Positions 42,376-51,152 of a stretch of 64,000 bases of DNA are shown here, piece by piece (position 1 is the first letter of the stretch; every line of letters begins with the position of its first letter). The position numbers and the translations under genes are program-made. The notes beneath the pieces are model-generated. The model had not been told where the DNA came from, ran no database searches, and saw only the letters and a list, made by a program, of their open reading frames with translations. This DNA comes from Anaerolineales bacterium (lineage in GTDB: Bacteria; Chloroflexota; Anaerolineae; 4572-78; J111): contig JACKAU010000014.1 of the NCBI GenBank assembly GCA_020634855.1, positions 136,342-200,341 on the forward strand, written 5' to 3'.

Positions 42376-45126
42376 ATGTCTCATGAAATGAAACGGCTTG
42401 AAGAATCACAACAACAAAATATTGCATGGAAAAAATGGGGGCCTTATCTCAGCGAGCGGCAGTGGGGCACTGTCCGCGAGGATTACAGCGACAATGGCGA
42501 TGCCTGGGGCTACTTCAGTCACGATCAGGCTCGTTCGCGTGCGTATCTTTGGGGCGAGGACGGCCTGGCCGGGCTGTCAGACGATAAGCAGTACTTGTGT
42601 TTTGGTCTGGCCCTGTGGAACGGGACCGACTCCATCATCAAGGAACGACTGTTTGGGCTGACCAACAGCGAAGGCAACCACGGCGAAGATGTCAAAGAGT
42701 ATTACTTTTATCTGGACAGCACGCCCACCCATTCCTATATGAAATATTTGTATAAATATCCCCAACTACCCTTTCCTTATGAGGATCTGGTCAAAACCAA
42801 TGGGGAGCGCAGCCGGCATGAGCTTGAATATGAACTGCTCGACACCGGCGTGTTCGATGAGGATCGTTACTTTGACGTGTTTGTGGAGTACGCTAAGGAA
42901 AGTCCGGAAGATATTTTAATTCTGATCTCCATTGCCAACCGAGGTTCGGAACCGGCCACGCTGCATGTGCTGCCCAGCCTCTGGTTTCGCAACATCTGGT
43001 GCTGGCGACCAGAGGCGGATCGACCCACGCTAAATGTGGTCAACGGCGGTCGGGGCCTGCAAGGTATTGCCGCCGACCATCCTAAACTGGGCCAATATTA
43101 TCTCTATGCGGACGGCAAAACATCGTTCATATTTACGGAGAACGAAACTAATAATGAACGCATCTTCGGCGTGCCCAATCAGATGCCATTCGTCAAGGAC
43201 GGGATTAATAACTATGTTGTTCACGGCCAGCAGGCCGCGGTCAATCCGAACCAGACCGGGACCAAAGCGGCGGCGCATTACCCCATTTCCGTGGCAGCCG
43301 GAGAAACCCAAACCATTCGCCTGCGTTTGACCACCACCGCGCCCAAAAGTTTGGCCAAAGCCTACCCCGGTGGTAAAAAGGGGCTGTTTGGGACGCACTT
43401 CGACTCGGTGCTGGCGGCTCGCCGTCAGGAAGCGGACGAGTTTTATGCTACGCTCACCCCCCGAAACGTCACCGCCGACGAGGCCCTGGTGATGCGCCAG
43501 GCGCTAGCGGGCATGCTGTGGAGCAAACAGTTTTATTATTACGATGTCAACCGCTGGCGCGGCAACGGCTACAGCATCCCCAACCTGCCGGCTAAACGCA
43601 GCAACAATCGTAACCAGGCTTGGTTTCACATGGTCAATGAAGATATTATCTCGATGCCCGATAAGTGGGAATATCCCTGGTACGCCGCCTGGGACCTGGC
43701 GTTTCACACCATCGCCCTAAATATGGTTGATCCCGACTTTGCCAAAGATCAGCTTGAGTTGATGGTTTGCCAGCAGTATTTGCACCCCAACGGCCAGATT
43801 CCGGCCTATGAATGGAACTTTAGCGATGTCAACCCGCCGGTTCATGCCTGGGCCGCCTATTTTATTTACTGGAACGAACGCGAACTGCACGGCCAGGGTG
43901 ATTTAGATTTTCTCAAACGAATCTTCCAAAAGCTGCTGCTTAACTTTACCTGGTGGGTTAACCGCAAAGATACTGAAGGTAACAATGTCTTCGAGGGCGG
44001 CTTCTTAGGCTTGGATAATATCGGCGTTTTTGATCGCAGCGCGCCGCTGCCGATGGGTGGTCGGCTGGATCAGGCCGACGGCACAGCCTGGATGGCTTTT
44101 TACTGCCAAATGATGCTGGAAATTGCCCTGGAACTGGCCATGCATGATCGGGCGGCGTATGAGGAGTTGGCCTGCAAATTTTATGAGCATTTCCTGTGGA
44201 TTGTCGCGGCCATGGATCGCATTGGCGTCCACGAAGATGAGTTGTGGGACGAGGAAGACGGCTTCTTCTATGACGTGCTGCGTTTCCCGGACGGCCGTGG
44301 CACGCGGCTCAAGGTGCGGTCGCTGGTCGGGCTGCTGTCGTTGGCCGTCAGCACCGTCATCACCTCAGAAATGCCCGAGAAACTACCGGACTTTATGCAG
44401 CGCGTTCGATGGTACAACGAAAACCGGCCGGAATTGGTCGCCAAAATTAGCGGTTTGCACACCCCCGGTGTCGGCGGCCGCCGGCTGCTTGCCATCTTGG
44501 ACGATACGAAACTGCGGCAGGTGCTGGCCTATATGTTGGATGAAAACGAATTTTTGAGCGACTACGGCATCCGCGCCCTATCGCGTTACCACCTTGACCA
44601 TCCCTACATCTTCAGCACAAACTGGGGCGACTACCGGGTCGATTACGAGCCAGCCGAGTCGACCACGGGGCTGTTCGGCGGCAATTCAAACTGGCGTGGC
44701 CCCATTTGGATGCCGATGAATGCTCTGCTCATCCGCGGCTTGATTTCTCTCTACGGCTACTACGGCGACGACTTCCAGGTCGAATGTCCAACCGGTTCGG
44801 GTCGCATGATGAATTTGTGGCAGGTCAGTCAGGAAATCAGCCGACGGCTGACCAATATCTTTGTTCGGAACGACCAGGGCCGGCGGCCTGTTTACGGCGA
44901 TACCGAAACGTTCCAAACCGATCCCCATTGGCGCGATTATATCCTGTTCTATGAATACTTTCACGGCGACAATGGCGCGGGTATCGGCGCCAGCCACCAA
45001 ACCGGCTGGACCGGCTTGGTGGCCAAACTGATCCAACTCTTCGGCGATGTGAGCGAGGCGGACTTGAAAGACGGCATCGATAAGGAGGACCTGATCCATC
45101 GGGTTGAAGAGGCCGTGCCTAATTAA
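42376..45126 (+). CDS. GH63-family glucosidase-like glycoside hydrolase
   Basis: 916 residues, the size of bacterial GH63 'glucosidase' proteins. It starts with a beta-sandwich domain (WGPYLSERQWGTVREDYSD, LFGLTNSEGNHGEDVKEYY in parts) and continues into an (alpha/alpha)6 barrel: FHMVNEDIISMPDKWEYPW, AWDLAFH and HPNGQIPAYEWNFSDVNPP in parts, and a late NSNWRGPIWMP. Acidic residues in EYPWYAAWD and PIWMPMN blocks are the likely catalytic Asp/Glu sites. It lacks a signal peptide, so it acts inside the cell on alpha-glucosides or glucosylglycerate/mannosylglycerate-type solutes. The substrate is inference. Confidence 0.9.
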   Translation: MSHEMKRLEESQQQNIAWKKWGPYLSERQWGTVREDYSDNGDAWGYFSHDQARSRAYLWGEDGLAGLSDDKQYLCFGLALWNGTDSIIKERLFGLTNSEGNHGEDVKEYYFYLDSTPTHSYMKYLYKYPQLPFPYEDLVKTNGERSRHELEYELLDTGVFDEDRYFDVFVEYAKESPEDILILISIANRGSEPATLHVLPSLWFRNIWCWRPEADRPTLNVVNGGRGLQGIAADHPKLGQYYLYADGKTSFIFTENETNNERIFGVPNQMPFVKDGINNYVVHGQQAAVNPNQTGTKAAAHYPISVAAGETQTIRLRLTTTAPKSLAKAYPGGKKGLFGTHFDSVLAARRQEADEFYATLTPRNVTADEALVMRQALAGMLWSKQFYYYDVNRWRGNGYSIPNLPAKRSNNRNQAWFHMVNEDIISMPDKWEYPWYAAWDLAFHTIALNMVDPDFAKDQLELMVCQQYLHPNGQIPAYEWNFSDVNPPVHAWAAYFIYWNERELHGQGDLDFLKRIFQKLLLNFTWWVNRKDTEGNNVFEGGFLGLDNIGVFDRSAPLPMGGRLDQADGTAWMAFYCQMMLEIALELAMHDRAAYEELACKFYEHFLWIVAAMDRIGVHEDELWDEEDGFFYDVLRFPDGRGTRLKVRSLVGLLSLAVSTVITSEMPEKLPDFMQRVRWYNENRPELVAKISGLHTPGVGGRRLLAILDDTKLRQVLAYMLDENEFLSDYGIRALSRYHLDHPYIFSTNWGDYRVDYEPAESTTGLFGGNSNWRGPIWMPMNALLIRGLISLYGYYGDDFQVECPTGSGRMMNLWQVSQEISRRLTNIFVRNDQGRRPVYGDTETFQTDPHWRDYILFYEYFHGDNGAGIGASHQTGWTGLVAKLIQLFGDVSEADLKDGIDKEDLIHRVEEAVPN

Positions 45127-45172
45127 AATTGTTGGTATTTTGGAAAATAGAGCCTAAGAGAGGAAAAGCATA

Positions 45173-45604
45173 ATGAAAGAAACGCTCCAACCCGGCCTCG
45201 AATATGAATTTCGCTATCGTGTCCCGGAAACGAAGACTGTGCCGGCCCTGTATCCGGAGTCGCCGGAGTTTCAGCAGATGCCCGAAGTGTTCGCCACCGG
45301 ATTTATGGTGGGATTTTTTGAATGGGCTTGTATCCAAGCGATCAATCCTCATTTGGATTGGCCGGAAGAGCAGACGGTCGGCACCCACATTAATGTCAGC
45401 CACACGGCCGCAACGCCGCCGGGGTTTGAAGTGACGGCGAAAGTCAAACTGGTCGAAGTGGACGGCAAGCGGCTGGTTTTTGACATCGAGGCCCATGACG
45501 GGGTCGATCCCATCGGTCGGGGTACGCATGAGCGTTTTATTATTAACAGCCCCAAGTTCACGGCAAAAATCAAGAGAAAGGCGGAGGCTATCGAGATAAA
45601 CTAA
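45173..45604 (+). CDS. Hot-dog thioesterase, fluoroacetyl-CoA thioesterase-like
   Basis: 143 residues, single hot-dog domain. The block EVFATGFMVGFFEWACIQ keeps the Thr and Glu of the FlK catalytic triad, and VSHTAATPPG keeps the His. FlK-type proteins hydrolyse small acyl-CoA thioesters and are common as housekeeping thioesterases outside fluoroacetate producers, so the natural substrate is unknown. GAGAGGAAAAG precedes the ATG. The gene stands between a glucosidase and a patatin, both apparently unrelated. Confidence 0.88.
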   Translation: MKETLQPGLEYEFRYRVPETKTVPALYPESPEFQQMPEVFATGFMVGFFEWACIQAINPHLDWPEEQTVGTHINVSHTAATPPGFEVTAKVKLVEVDGKRLVFDIEAHDGVDPIGRGTHERFIINSPKFTAKIKRKAEAIEIN

Positions 45605-45679
45605 AAATTCAACCCATAAAACAGGCAATTTCAAACAATTATTAGGATAAGTTCGAATTTAACGAGAGAGAGAATCACT

Positions 45680-46663
45680 ATGAAAAAGTATGGTTTTGTT
45701 GCTTCCGGCGGCGGCTTTAGAAGTTTTTATACGGCCGGGGTTTTGGTTTGGTTGAAACAGCACAATGTGCCGCTGACCCATCTGACCTCGACCAGTTCGG
45801 GCAATAATATTGTGCTCGATTATTTATTGTGGGATTGGACCCAGGAAGAGATGCCGCCGGTTCTGACCAAAACGCATCGTTTAGGTTTTACCGATATCTT
45901 TGACGTGTTTTCCAACTTCTTAGGGTTGCAGCCGGCTCTGATCCCTAACGGTTCGCACCTATTTACGGTTAATAAAAACAAATGTCGCCGGTCACTGCTA
46001 CTGGATGATCCCCAACGGCGCGATCTGTTAGCCGCCCATCTAAAAACGACTCGATGGGACATAATGACCACCAATCTAACCGAGCGCAAAAGTCAATCAT
46101 TCAATGTCAACGATATATTGTCACCGATTGATAACGACACGTTGGATCGGTTTATGGACGTCTTTATTGCCGGTATCACCACCATCCCTTATTTCAAAGC
46201 CGTCAAGATGGACGACCAATATTTCTTGGAAGGCGGCTACACCGACAACACGCCGCTGCGCTCCCTGTTTGAAGACCCGGACGTTGACGAAATTATTGCC
46301 GTCGATTTCACCGATTATGATTATCACGCTGAGTTGGACAAAATCTACAAGAAAAATGTGTTGGTCTTCGCCTTGAACAGTATCGAAATGAATCTGCTGT
46401 TCAACAACATCCAATGGGGCTTGCCCAACAAAGCTATCTTGGCTCAGGCGACAGTGATCAATCAATTTCTGGAAAAGATGGGGCAGTCCTCAATTGAGAT
46501 TAACGGCAAAACTTACTACCACAAGCCACTTCATGTTCTAACGCCCAAAAACCTAGAAAGCATGACCATCTCGTTAGAGAATATGACCGCGCAGAAAGAG
46601 TACTTTAAACTGGGCGAGCAAGATATCGAAGCCACGTTTGATCTCAAGGCGATGGCGGCGTAA
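45680..46663 (+). CDS. Patatin-like phospholipase family protein
   Basis: 327 residues. The oxyanion stretch GFVASGGGFRSFYTAG is followed by the nucleophile motif STSSG with S39. The catalytic dyad loop, normally DGG or DGA, reads EGGYTDNTPL, so Asp is replaced by Glu. The remainder resembles bacterial patatins. It may still be a hydrolase with a Ser-Glu dyad, or a non-catalytic lipid binder. No signal peptide. Ribosome site GAGAGAGA upstream. Confidence 0.85.
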   Translation: MKKYGFVASGGGFRSFYTAGVLVWLKQHNVPLTHLTSTSSGNNIVLDYLLWDWTQEEMPPVLTKTHRLGFTDIFDVFSNFLGLQPALIPNGSHLFTVNKNKCRRSLLLDDPQRRDLLAAHLKTTRWDIMTTNLTERKSQSFNVNDILSPIDNDTLDRFMDVFIAGITTIPYFKAVKMDDQYFLEGGYTDNTPLRSLFEDPDVDEIIAVDFTDYDYHAELDKIYKKNVLVFALNSIEMNLLFNNIQWGLPNKAILAQATVINQFLEKMGQSSIEINGKTYYHKPLHVLTPKNLESMTISLENMTAQKEYFKLGEQDIEATFDLKAMAA

Positions 46664-46716
46664 ATCCTCACCTGGACACGCCAGAACCAAACCAGGTTAG
46701 ATGATCCACGAAGTCA

Positions 46717-46771
46717 CACGAAGGACACCAAGTTTTTACTTTCTTATGGGTGTAACTGGGTGTCCTTCGTG
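46717..46771. repeat. Inverted repeat CACGAAGGACACC / GGTGTCCTTCGTG
   Basis: 13-bp perfect arms at 46717-46729 and 46759-46771, in a wider imperfect palindrome (GATGATCCACG ... CGTGGATCGATTATC). No T-run follows. The wording CACGAAGGACAC is typical of dispersed bacterial repeats. Confidence 0.75.
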
Positions 46772-46916
46772 GATCGATTATCTGGCCAAAATAGCAAAAG
46801 GTTGCTTGGGTCGATACGATTAGCATCAGCTCGATTGAAACGTGCGTGATGCTTCAAGTTGGGTATAATTCAGGCGTTGTTATTGGGAACAAAGTAAGGA
46901 AGGACATTGTCTGGTT

Positions 46917-47750
46917 ATGCCAACGGTTCGATGGATCATTTATCTATTCTTGCTTATGGCCCTGGCGGGCTGCGGCGATATTTTGGCCTCTGGCCCGGAA
47001 ACGCCGACGCTGACCCCCACACCCACCAAAACGCCGACCCGCACCCCAACCGCCACGGCCACCATTACCGCCACCCCCACCGAGACGCCTTCGCCGACCC
47101 GGACACCGCCCCCAACCAAGACGCCCCTACCCACCGCTACCGACACGCCGACCGCCACCGCTACGCCCGAACCACTACCGACCGAGACGCCAGTGGTCGA
47201 AGCTGAGGCTGAGGTAGAACCGGTCGTCGAAGCTGAGCCGCCGCCCGATGAGGGTGACGTCGCGGCTGAAGCTGAGTCCGAGGCGGCAGCACCGTCGGGT
47301 GAGGTTGATTTCAAGATTGCGTCGTGGCGCTTGTGGCCGCTGGCGCTCAACAGCGGCTGCGCCAAAGGGATGCACGTCATCTTCATTCACGTGCTCGATG
47401 TCAACGGCAACCCAATTAACGATATTGTGTTGGGCGACTCGTGGAACAACGTGGAAGAGGTTAGCGGGCGTAAAGGTATGGGCCAAACGGAAATCGATTT
47501 GTGGGCCAACACCATGTCACTGCTGGTTAAGCGGCACGCCGTAACCGGTGAGGAATTTACCAGCGAGGTCAGTTTTCCGTTTAGCTCGTTTATGACCACC
47601 ATCCCCAACGACAAAATGGTGGAAGCGGGCTACTGCGCCAACGACATCGAGTGCGACTGGAAGCGGCAGTTCGACTCGTATTACTGCGGGGGGCATTATT
47701 CTTGGGAGGTGATTTTTCAGGCGACCCGGCCCATTGATCCGGGGAACTGA
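46917..47750 (+). CDS. Lipoprotein with Thr-Pro-rich linker
   Basis: 277 residues. The N-terminus YLFLLMALAGCGD is a lipoprotein signal with lipobox LAGC (Cys about residue 19). Residues 28-95 are an almost pure Thr-Pro repeat (TPTPTKTPTRTP...), then a Glu/Val/Ala-rich acidic stretch to about 125. From DFKIASWRLWPL comes a globular C-terminal domain with four or five Cys (CAKG, YCANDIECDW, YYCGGHY). TP-rich linkers like this are common in Chloroflexota surface proteins. Function unknown. Confidence 0.85.
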   Translation: MPTVRWIIYLFLLMALAGCGDILASGPETPTLTPTPTKTPTRTPTATATITATPTETPSPTRTPPPTKTPLPTATDTPTATATPEPLPTETPVVEAEAEVEPVVEAEPPPDEGDVAAEAESEAAAPSGEVDFKIASWRLWPLALNSGCAKGMHVIFIHVLDVNGNPINDIVLGDSWNNVEEVSGRKGMGQTEIDLWANTMSLLVKRHAVTGEEFTSEVSFPFSSFMTTIPNDKMVEAGYCANDIECDWKRQFDSYYCGGHYSWEVIFQATRPIDPGN

Positions 47751-47930
47751 GACTGTTGAAAAAAAGCCATCACGTTGATCTTTTCGGCAACGTCGGATAA
47801 AATCAAATCACTCATATTTAAGCTCCTGTTGGCCTGAGCTAATTGAATTTATCTTCAGCTAGCTCAGGCACCCTTCACAAACTCTTGTACCGGAACATCA
47901 TTTACCGTATCCACCGAAAGGAAACCTCCC

Positions 47931-48509
47931 ATGTCAAAGATCAAGCAAAGTTTTGAAGATGGTTTAAACACCATCACCACCCTCACCGGTTTGACCCAGG
48001 CCGATTTTGACCTCCTCCGTCAGGCCGCCCCCCAGGCCCTTCAATGGGGCGACGATATCGTCAAAATGTTTTACGACACCCTCTATGAACACCCCCGCAC
48101 CGCGGCTGTATTTGAAGACAGCGAGCGTCCCGCCCGCGAACAAACGCTGGCCGTATGGTATCAATCGCTGTTTGAAGTCAATGACGTCAATCAATTTCTG
48201 TACAACCAGGCCCGGATAGCATTGCTTCACATTCGCCGCCATGTCCACAACGAATTTATGGTCGGTATGGCCAACAAACTACGCCTGCTCTTTTCTGCCA
48301 AAGCCGTCGAGGCATTTGGCCCGGAAGAGGGTTTAAACGTATCTAATGCCTTTAGCCGCGTATTAGATACAGTGGTCGGCTTGACCGCGGAAGGGTACGA
48401 TGTCTTATCAAAGAGCGCCCTATCCCGCGCGACCGGCGTTCAAGAGACCGTCATCGACAAATTCATCATCCGCGCCGTAGATGAAGTTGAACAGGAATTG
48501 CTTGGCTAA
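47931..48509 (+). CDS. Protoglobin
   Basis: 192 residues, a single-domain haem protein of the protoglobin/globin-coupled-sensor family, without a kinase or cyclase output domain. The pre-F helix and proximal His region read ARIALLHIRRHVHNEF, in which a His should bind haem iron; MFYDTLYEHPRTAAVF is the typical B-C region. It may bind O2, CO or NO for sensing or storage. GAAAGGAAACC precedes the ATG. It lies upstream of groESL with 298 bases between, so probably independent. Confidence 0.88.
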   Translation: MSKIKQSFEDGLNTITTLTGLTQADFDLLRQAAPQALQWGDDIVKMFYDTLYEHPRTAAVFEDSERPAREQTLAVWYQSLFEVNDVNQFLYNQARIALLHIRRHVHNEFMVGMANKLRLLFSAKAVEAFGPEEGLNVSNAFSRVLDTVVGLTAEGYDVLSKSALSRATGVQETVIDKFIIRAVDEVEQELLG

Positions 48510-48554
48510 ACGGCCGGCAGCCCCCGCTCGCCGATATCTTTACCCCAAAATCTT

Positions 48555-48589
48555 AGGTGGCAGTCACCTCTTGATTAGTGACTGTCACC
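48555..48589. repeat. Inverted-repeat element, GGTGACNGTCACTT family (short copy)
   Basis: AGGTGGCAGTCACC (48555-48568) and AGTGACTGTCACC (48577-48589) have the same end words as the element at 22379-22458. No CIRCE palindrome (TTAGCACTC-N9-GAGTGCTAA) is seen in the 48510-48807 spacer before groES. Confidence 0.65.
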
Positions 48590-48807
48590 GGGTGAACTCA
48601 TATCATATTTCTAACACGATTCTAACACTATTCGCATATACTGCGATATTGTAACGATAAGACTTTCGACTGCGGAAGCAAAACTTCAGGCCGCAATTTG
48701 GCCGATGCGACCGGAGAACCGTTCCGCTTACCATGAGAGTCTCCCCACCTTATCCAATTTCAAAAAATAGTGCTCTAAAATTTTGACTCTTTACCATGGA
48801 GGTTATG

Positions 48808-49104
48808 ATGTCAGCTTTAAATTTGCGTCCTTTAAATGATCGAATTTGGGTGGAACCGATTGAACAGGAAGAAACCACGGCTTCCGGTATCATTCTGCCC
48901 GAAACTGCCAAAGAAAAACCCCAAGAGGGGCGAGTTTTGGCCGTAGGACCGGGACTGCGCAATGAAAAGGGCGAACGCCAGCCCTTAGATGTCAAAGTCG
49001 GTGACCGGGTTCTGTTTGCCAAGTACGCCGGCACTGAAATCAAGAATAACGGCAGCAAACATCTTATTATGCGGGAAAGTGACGTATTGGCCATAATCGA
49101 ATAG
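48808..49104 (+). CDS. groES: Co-chaperonin GroES
   Basis: About 98 residues from ATG 48808, chosen because GGAGG (48798-48802) lies five bases upstream; earlier ATGs at 48796 and 48805 overlap or crowd that site. The protein is the heptameric lid of GroEL: LRPLNDRIWVEP, the mobile loop ETTASGIILPETAKEKPQEG and GDRVLFAKYAGTE. It is 113 bases before groEL. Confidence 0.97.
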   Translation: MSALNLRPLNDRIWVEPIEQEETTASGIILPETAKEKPQEGRVLAVGPGLRNEKGERQPLDVKVGDRVLFAKYAGTEIKNNGSKHLIMRESDVLAIIE

Positions 49105-49217
49105 CCTCAAATAAGTAGAACGAGACACTACGGTAATTTCTGAAGCAACCGAAGGAATTCGGTCAACATCTAATAAAAACAACGATAACTTAACTATCTG
49201 TAAGGAGATTAATAACA

Positions 49218-50846
49218 ATGGCAAAACAACTAGCCTTTCAAGATGATGCCCGTAAACAGTTAAAAGCGGGTATCGATAAATTAGCCGAAGCGGTAATGAC
49301 CACCCTTGGCCCTAAAGGGCGCAATGTGGCATTAGATAAAAAATGGGGCGCCCCGACCGTCACCCACGACGGCGTAACCGTGGCCAAAGAAGTCGAATTG
49401 GATGATCCGTACCAAAATATGGGCGCTCAGTTGCTCAAAGAAGCCGCCACCAAAACCAACGATATCGCCGGCGACGGGACGACCACAGCGACGGTGCTGG
49501 CTCACATCATCGTCACCGAAGGTTTGAAAAATGTGGCGGCCGGATCCAACCCGATGCTGCTCAAACGCGGGATTGAAAAAGCGGTGGCGGCCTTGAGCGA
49601 TGCTATTGCCGACATGGCCATTTCCATCGATACCAAAGCGGAAATCGCCAGCGTCGCTTCGATCTCGGCTCAAAACCGTGAAATCGGCGAGCTAATTGCC
49701 GACGTGATGGATAAAGTGGGCAAAGATGGGGTGATCACCGTTGAGGAAAGCAAGGGTCTCGCTTTTGAAACCGATTTTGTGGAAGGCATGCAGTTTGATC
49801 GCGGTTATATCTCGCCTTACTTCATCTCCGATCAAGAAACCATGCAAGCGGTTTTAGAAGAACCTTACGTGCTCATTTACGACAAAAAGATTTCCGCGGC
49901 CAGTGATCTGATCCCGGCCCTGGAAAAAATTGTGCAGTCCGGCCGCCGCGAACTACTGATTATTTCAGAAGATGTTGACGGTGAAGCGCTGGCCACCCTG
50001 GTGCTCAACAAGCTACGCGGCACATTCAACGTTTTGGCCGTCAAAGCGCCCGGCTTCGGCGATCGCCGCAAAGCGATGCTTCAAGATATTGCCATTTTAA
50101 CCGGCGGCACGGTGATTACCGAAGAAATGGGCCGTAAACTCGACAGCGTTACCTTGGATGATCTGGGCCGTTGCGATAAAGTGACCTCGTCCAAAGATGA
50201 TACCACTATCATCGGCGGGGCCGGTTCTGACGACGCGATCAAGGGCCGCGTCAACCAGATTAAAGCGGAAATCGACAACAGCACCTCCGATTACGACCGC
50301 GAAAAACTCCAAGAGCGACTGGCCAAACTGGCCGGTGGTGTCGCCGTCATTGGCGTAGGGGCCGCGACCGAAACCGAAATGAAAGAGAAAAAGCACCGCG
50401 TTGAGGATGCGCTGAGCGCCACCCGCGCCGCCGTGGAAGAAGGCATTGTGCCCGGTGGTGGGGTTGCCCTGATTACCGTCGCCTCGGTGTTGGATAACGT
50501 CAAAGTCAATTCGCCTGAAGAGCAAACCGGGGTCAATATTGTACGCCGCGCCCTGGAAGAGCCAATGCGCGGGATTACGCGCAATGCCGGCCTTGACGGC
50601 TCGGTTATTGTGCAGGAAGTTCTCCGCCGCCAGAAAGATGCCGGCAGCACCCGCATCGGCTTCGATGTGATGTCAGAAGAGTACGTAGATATGGTCAAAG
50701 CCGGTATCATTGACCCGGCCAAAGTTACTCGTGGTGCGCTGAGTAACGCCGCGTCCATCGCCGCCATGATTCTAACCACTGAAGCGCTCGTGACCGACGT
50801 GCCGGTCAAAGACAAGCCGGCCGCGCCGCCGATGCCTGAATACTAA
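49218..50846 (+). CDS. groEL: Chaperonin GroEL
   Basis: 542 residues, normal GroEL. ATP-binding features include TLGPKGRNVAL, GDGTTTATVLA and VEEGIVPGGGVAL, and the apical domain carries YISPYFISDQETM. The C-terminus ends PAAPPMPEY in place of the flexible GGM repeats seen in many GroELs. TAAGGAGATTAATAAC precedes the ATG. It is the second gene of the groESL operon; control by HrcA is not visible. Confidence 0.97.
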   Translation: MAKQLAFQDDARKQLKAGIDKLAEAVMTTLGPKGRNVALDKKWGAPTVTHDGVTVAKEVELDDPYQNMGAQLLKEAATKTNDIAGDGTTTATVLAHIIVTEGLKNVAAGSNPMLLKRGIEKAVAALSDAIADMAISIDTKAEIASVASISAQNREIGELIADVMDKVGKDGVITVEESKGLAFETDFVEGMQFDRGYISPYFISDQETMQAVLEEPYVLIYDKKISAASDLIPALEKIVQSGRRELLIISEDVDGEALATLVLNKLRGTFNVLAVKAPGFGDRRKAMLQDIAILTGGTVITEEMGRKLDSVTLDDLGRCDKVTSSKDDTTIIGGAGSDDAIKGRVNQIKAEIDNSTSDYDREKLQERLAKLAGGVAVIGVGAATETEMKEKKHRVEDALSATRAAVEEGIVPGGGVALITVASVLDNVKVNSPEEQTGVNIVRRALEEPMRGITRNAGLDGSVIVQEVLRRQKDAGSTRIGFDVMSEEYVDMVKAGIIDPAKVTRGALSNAASIAAMILTTEALVTDVPVKDKPAAPPMPEY

Positions 50847-50868
50847 GCCTTGCTACTCAGGTCAGCCA

Positions 50869-50963
50869 GACCTGACAGGTTTTCATACACAAATATTGGC
50901 CTAATTGTTGTTTCAATCGGGCTGATTCGTTCTCTTAGACGTTAGCCGGAAACCTGTCAGGTC
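50869..50963. repeat. Terminal-inverted-repeat element, GACCTGACAGGTTT family (copy 2)
   Basis: Same 14-bp ends and the same 95-bp length as the element at 2376-2470. The match near one end runs to about 19 bp (GACCTGACAGGTTTCCGGC) when this copy is reversed. The interior is otherwise different. It lies downstream of groEL. Confidence 0.85.
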
Positions 50964-51114
50964 TTGTAGCTCGAACGAGTCGGCGTCCAAAAGGGTTTTG
51001 GACAGGACCTTCGGCAGGATTTACAAGATGCTTAAATGTTATCTTAATCCTGGTAATCCTGTAAATCTTGTCTGATTTTCTGGCCCAAATGCAAGAATCT
51101 ACCTGGAAGGTACA

Positions 51115-51152
51115 AAGAAGAGATACTACACCCAGTATCTCTTCTTTTTTTA
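51115..51152. terminator. Terminator between groEL and the convergent gene
   Basis: Perfect 12-bp stem AAGAAGAGATAC / GTATCTCTTCTT around an 8-base loop. In the plus direction TTTTT follows, serving groEL; in the minus direction the stem ends the gene that stops at 51150. An additional partial repeat of the CAGGATTTACAAGAT type lies at 51014-51075. Confidence 0.85.

Noticed and set aside
46907..47206. Alternative frame over the lipoprotein linker
   Set aside because: It is an out-of-frame translation of the Thr-Pro repeat region; the lipobox frame is the real one.
48750..48800. Possible CIRCE/HrcA operator before groES (TAGTGCTC...GACTCTTTA)
   Set aside because: The half-sites do not form the TTAGCACTC-N9-GAGTGCTAA palindrome; the similarity is too weak.
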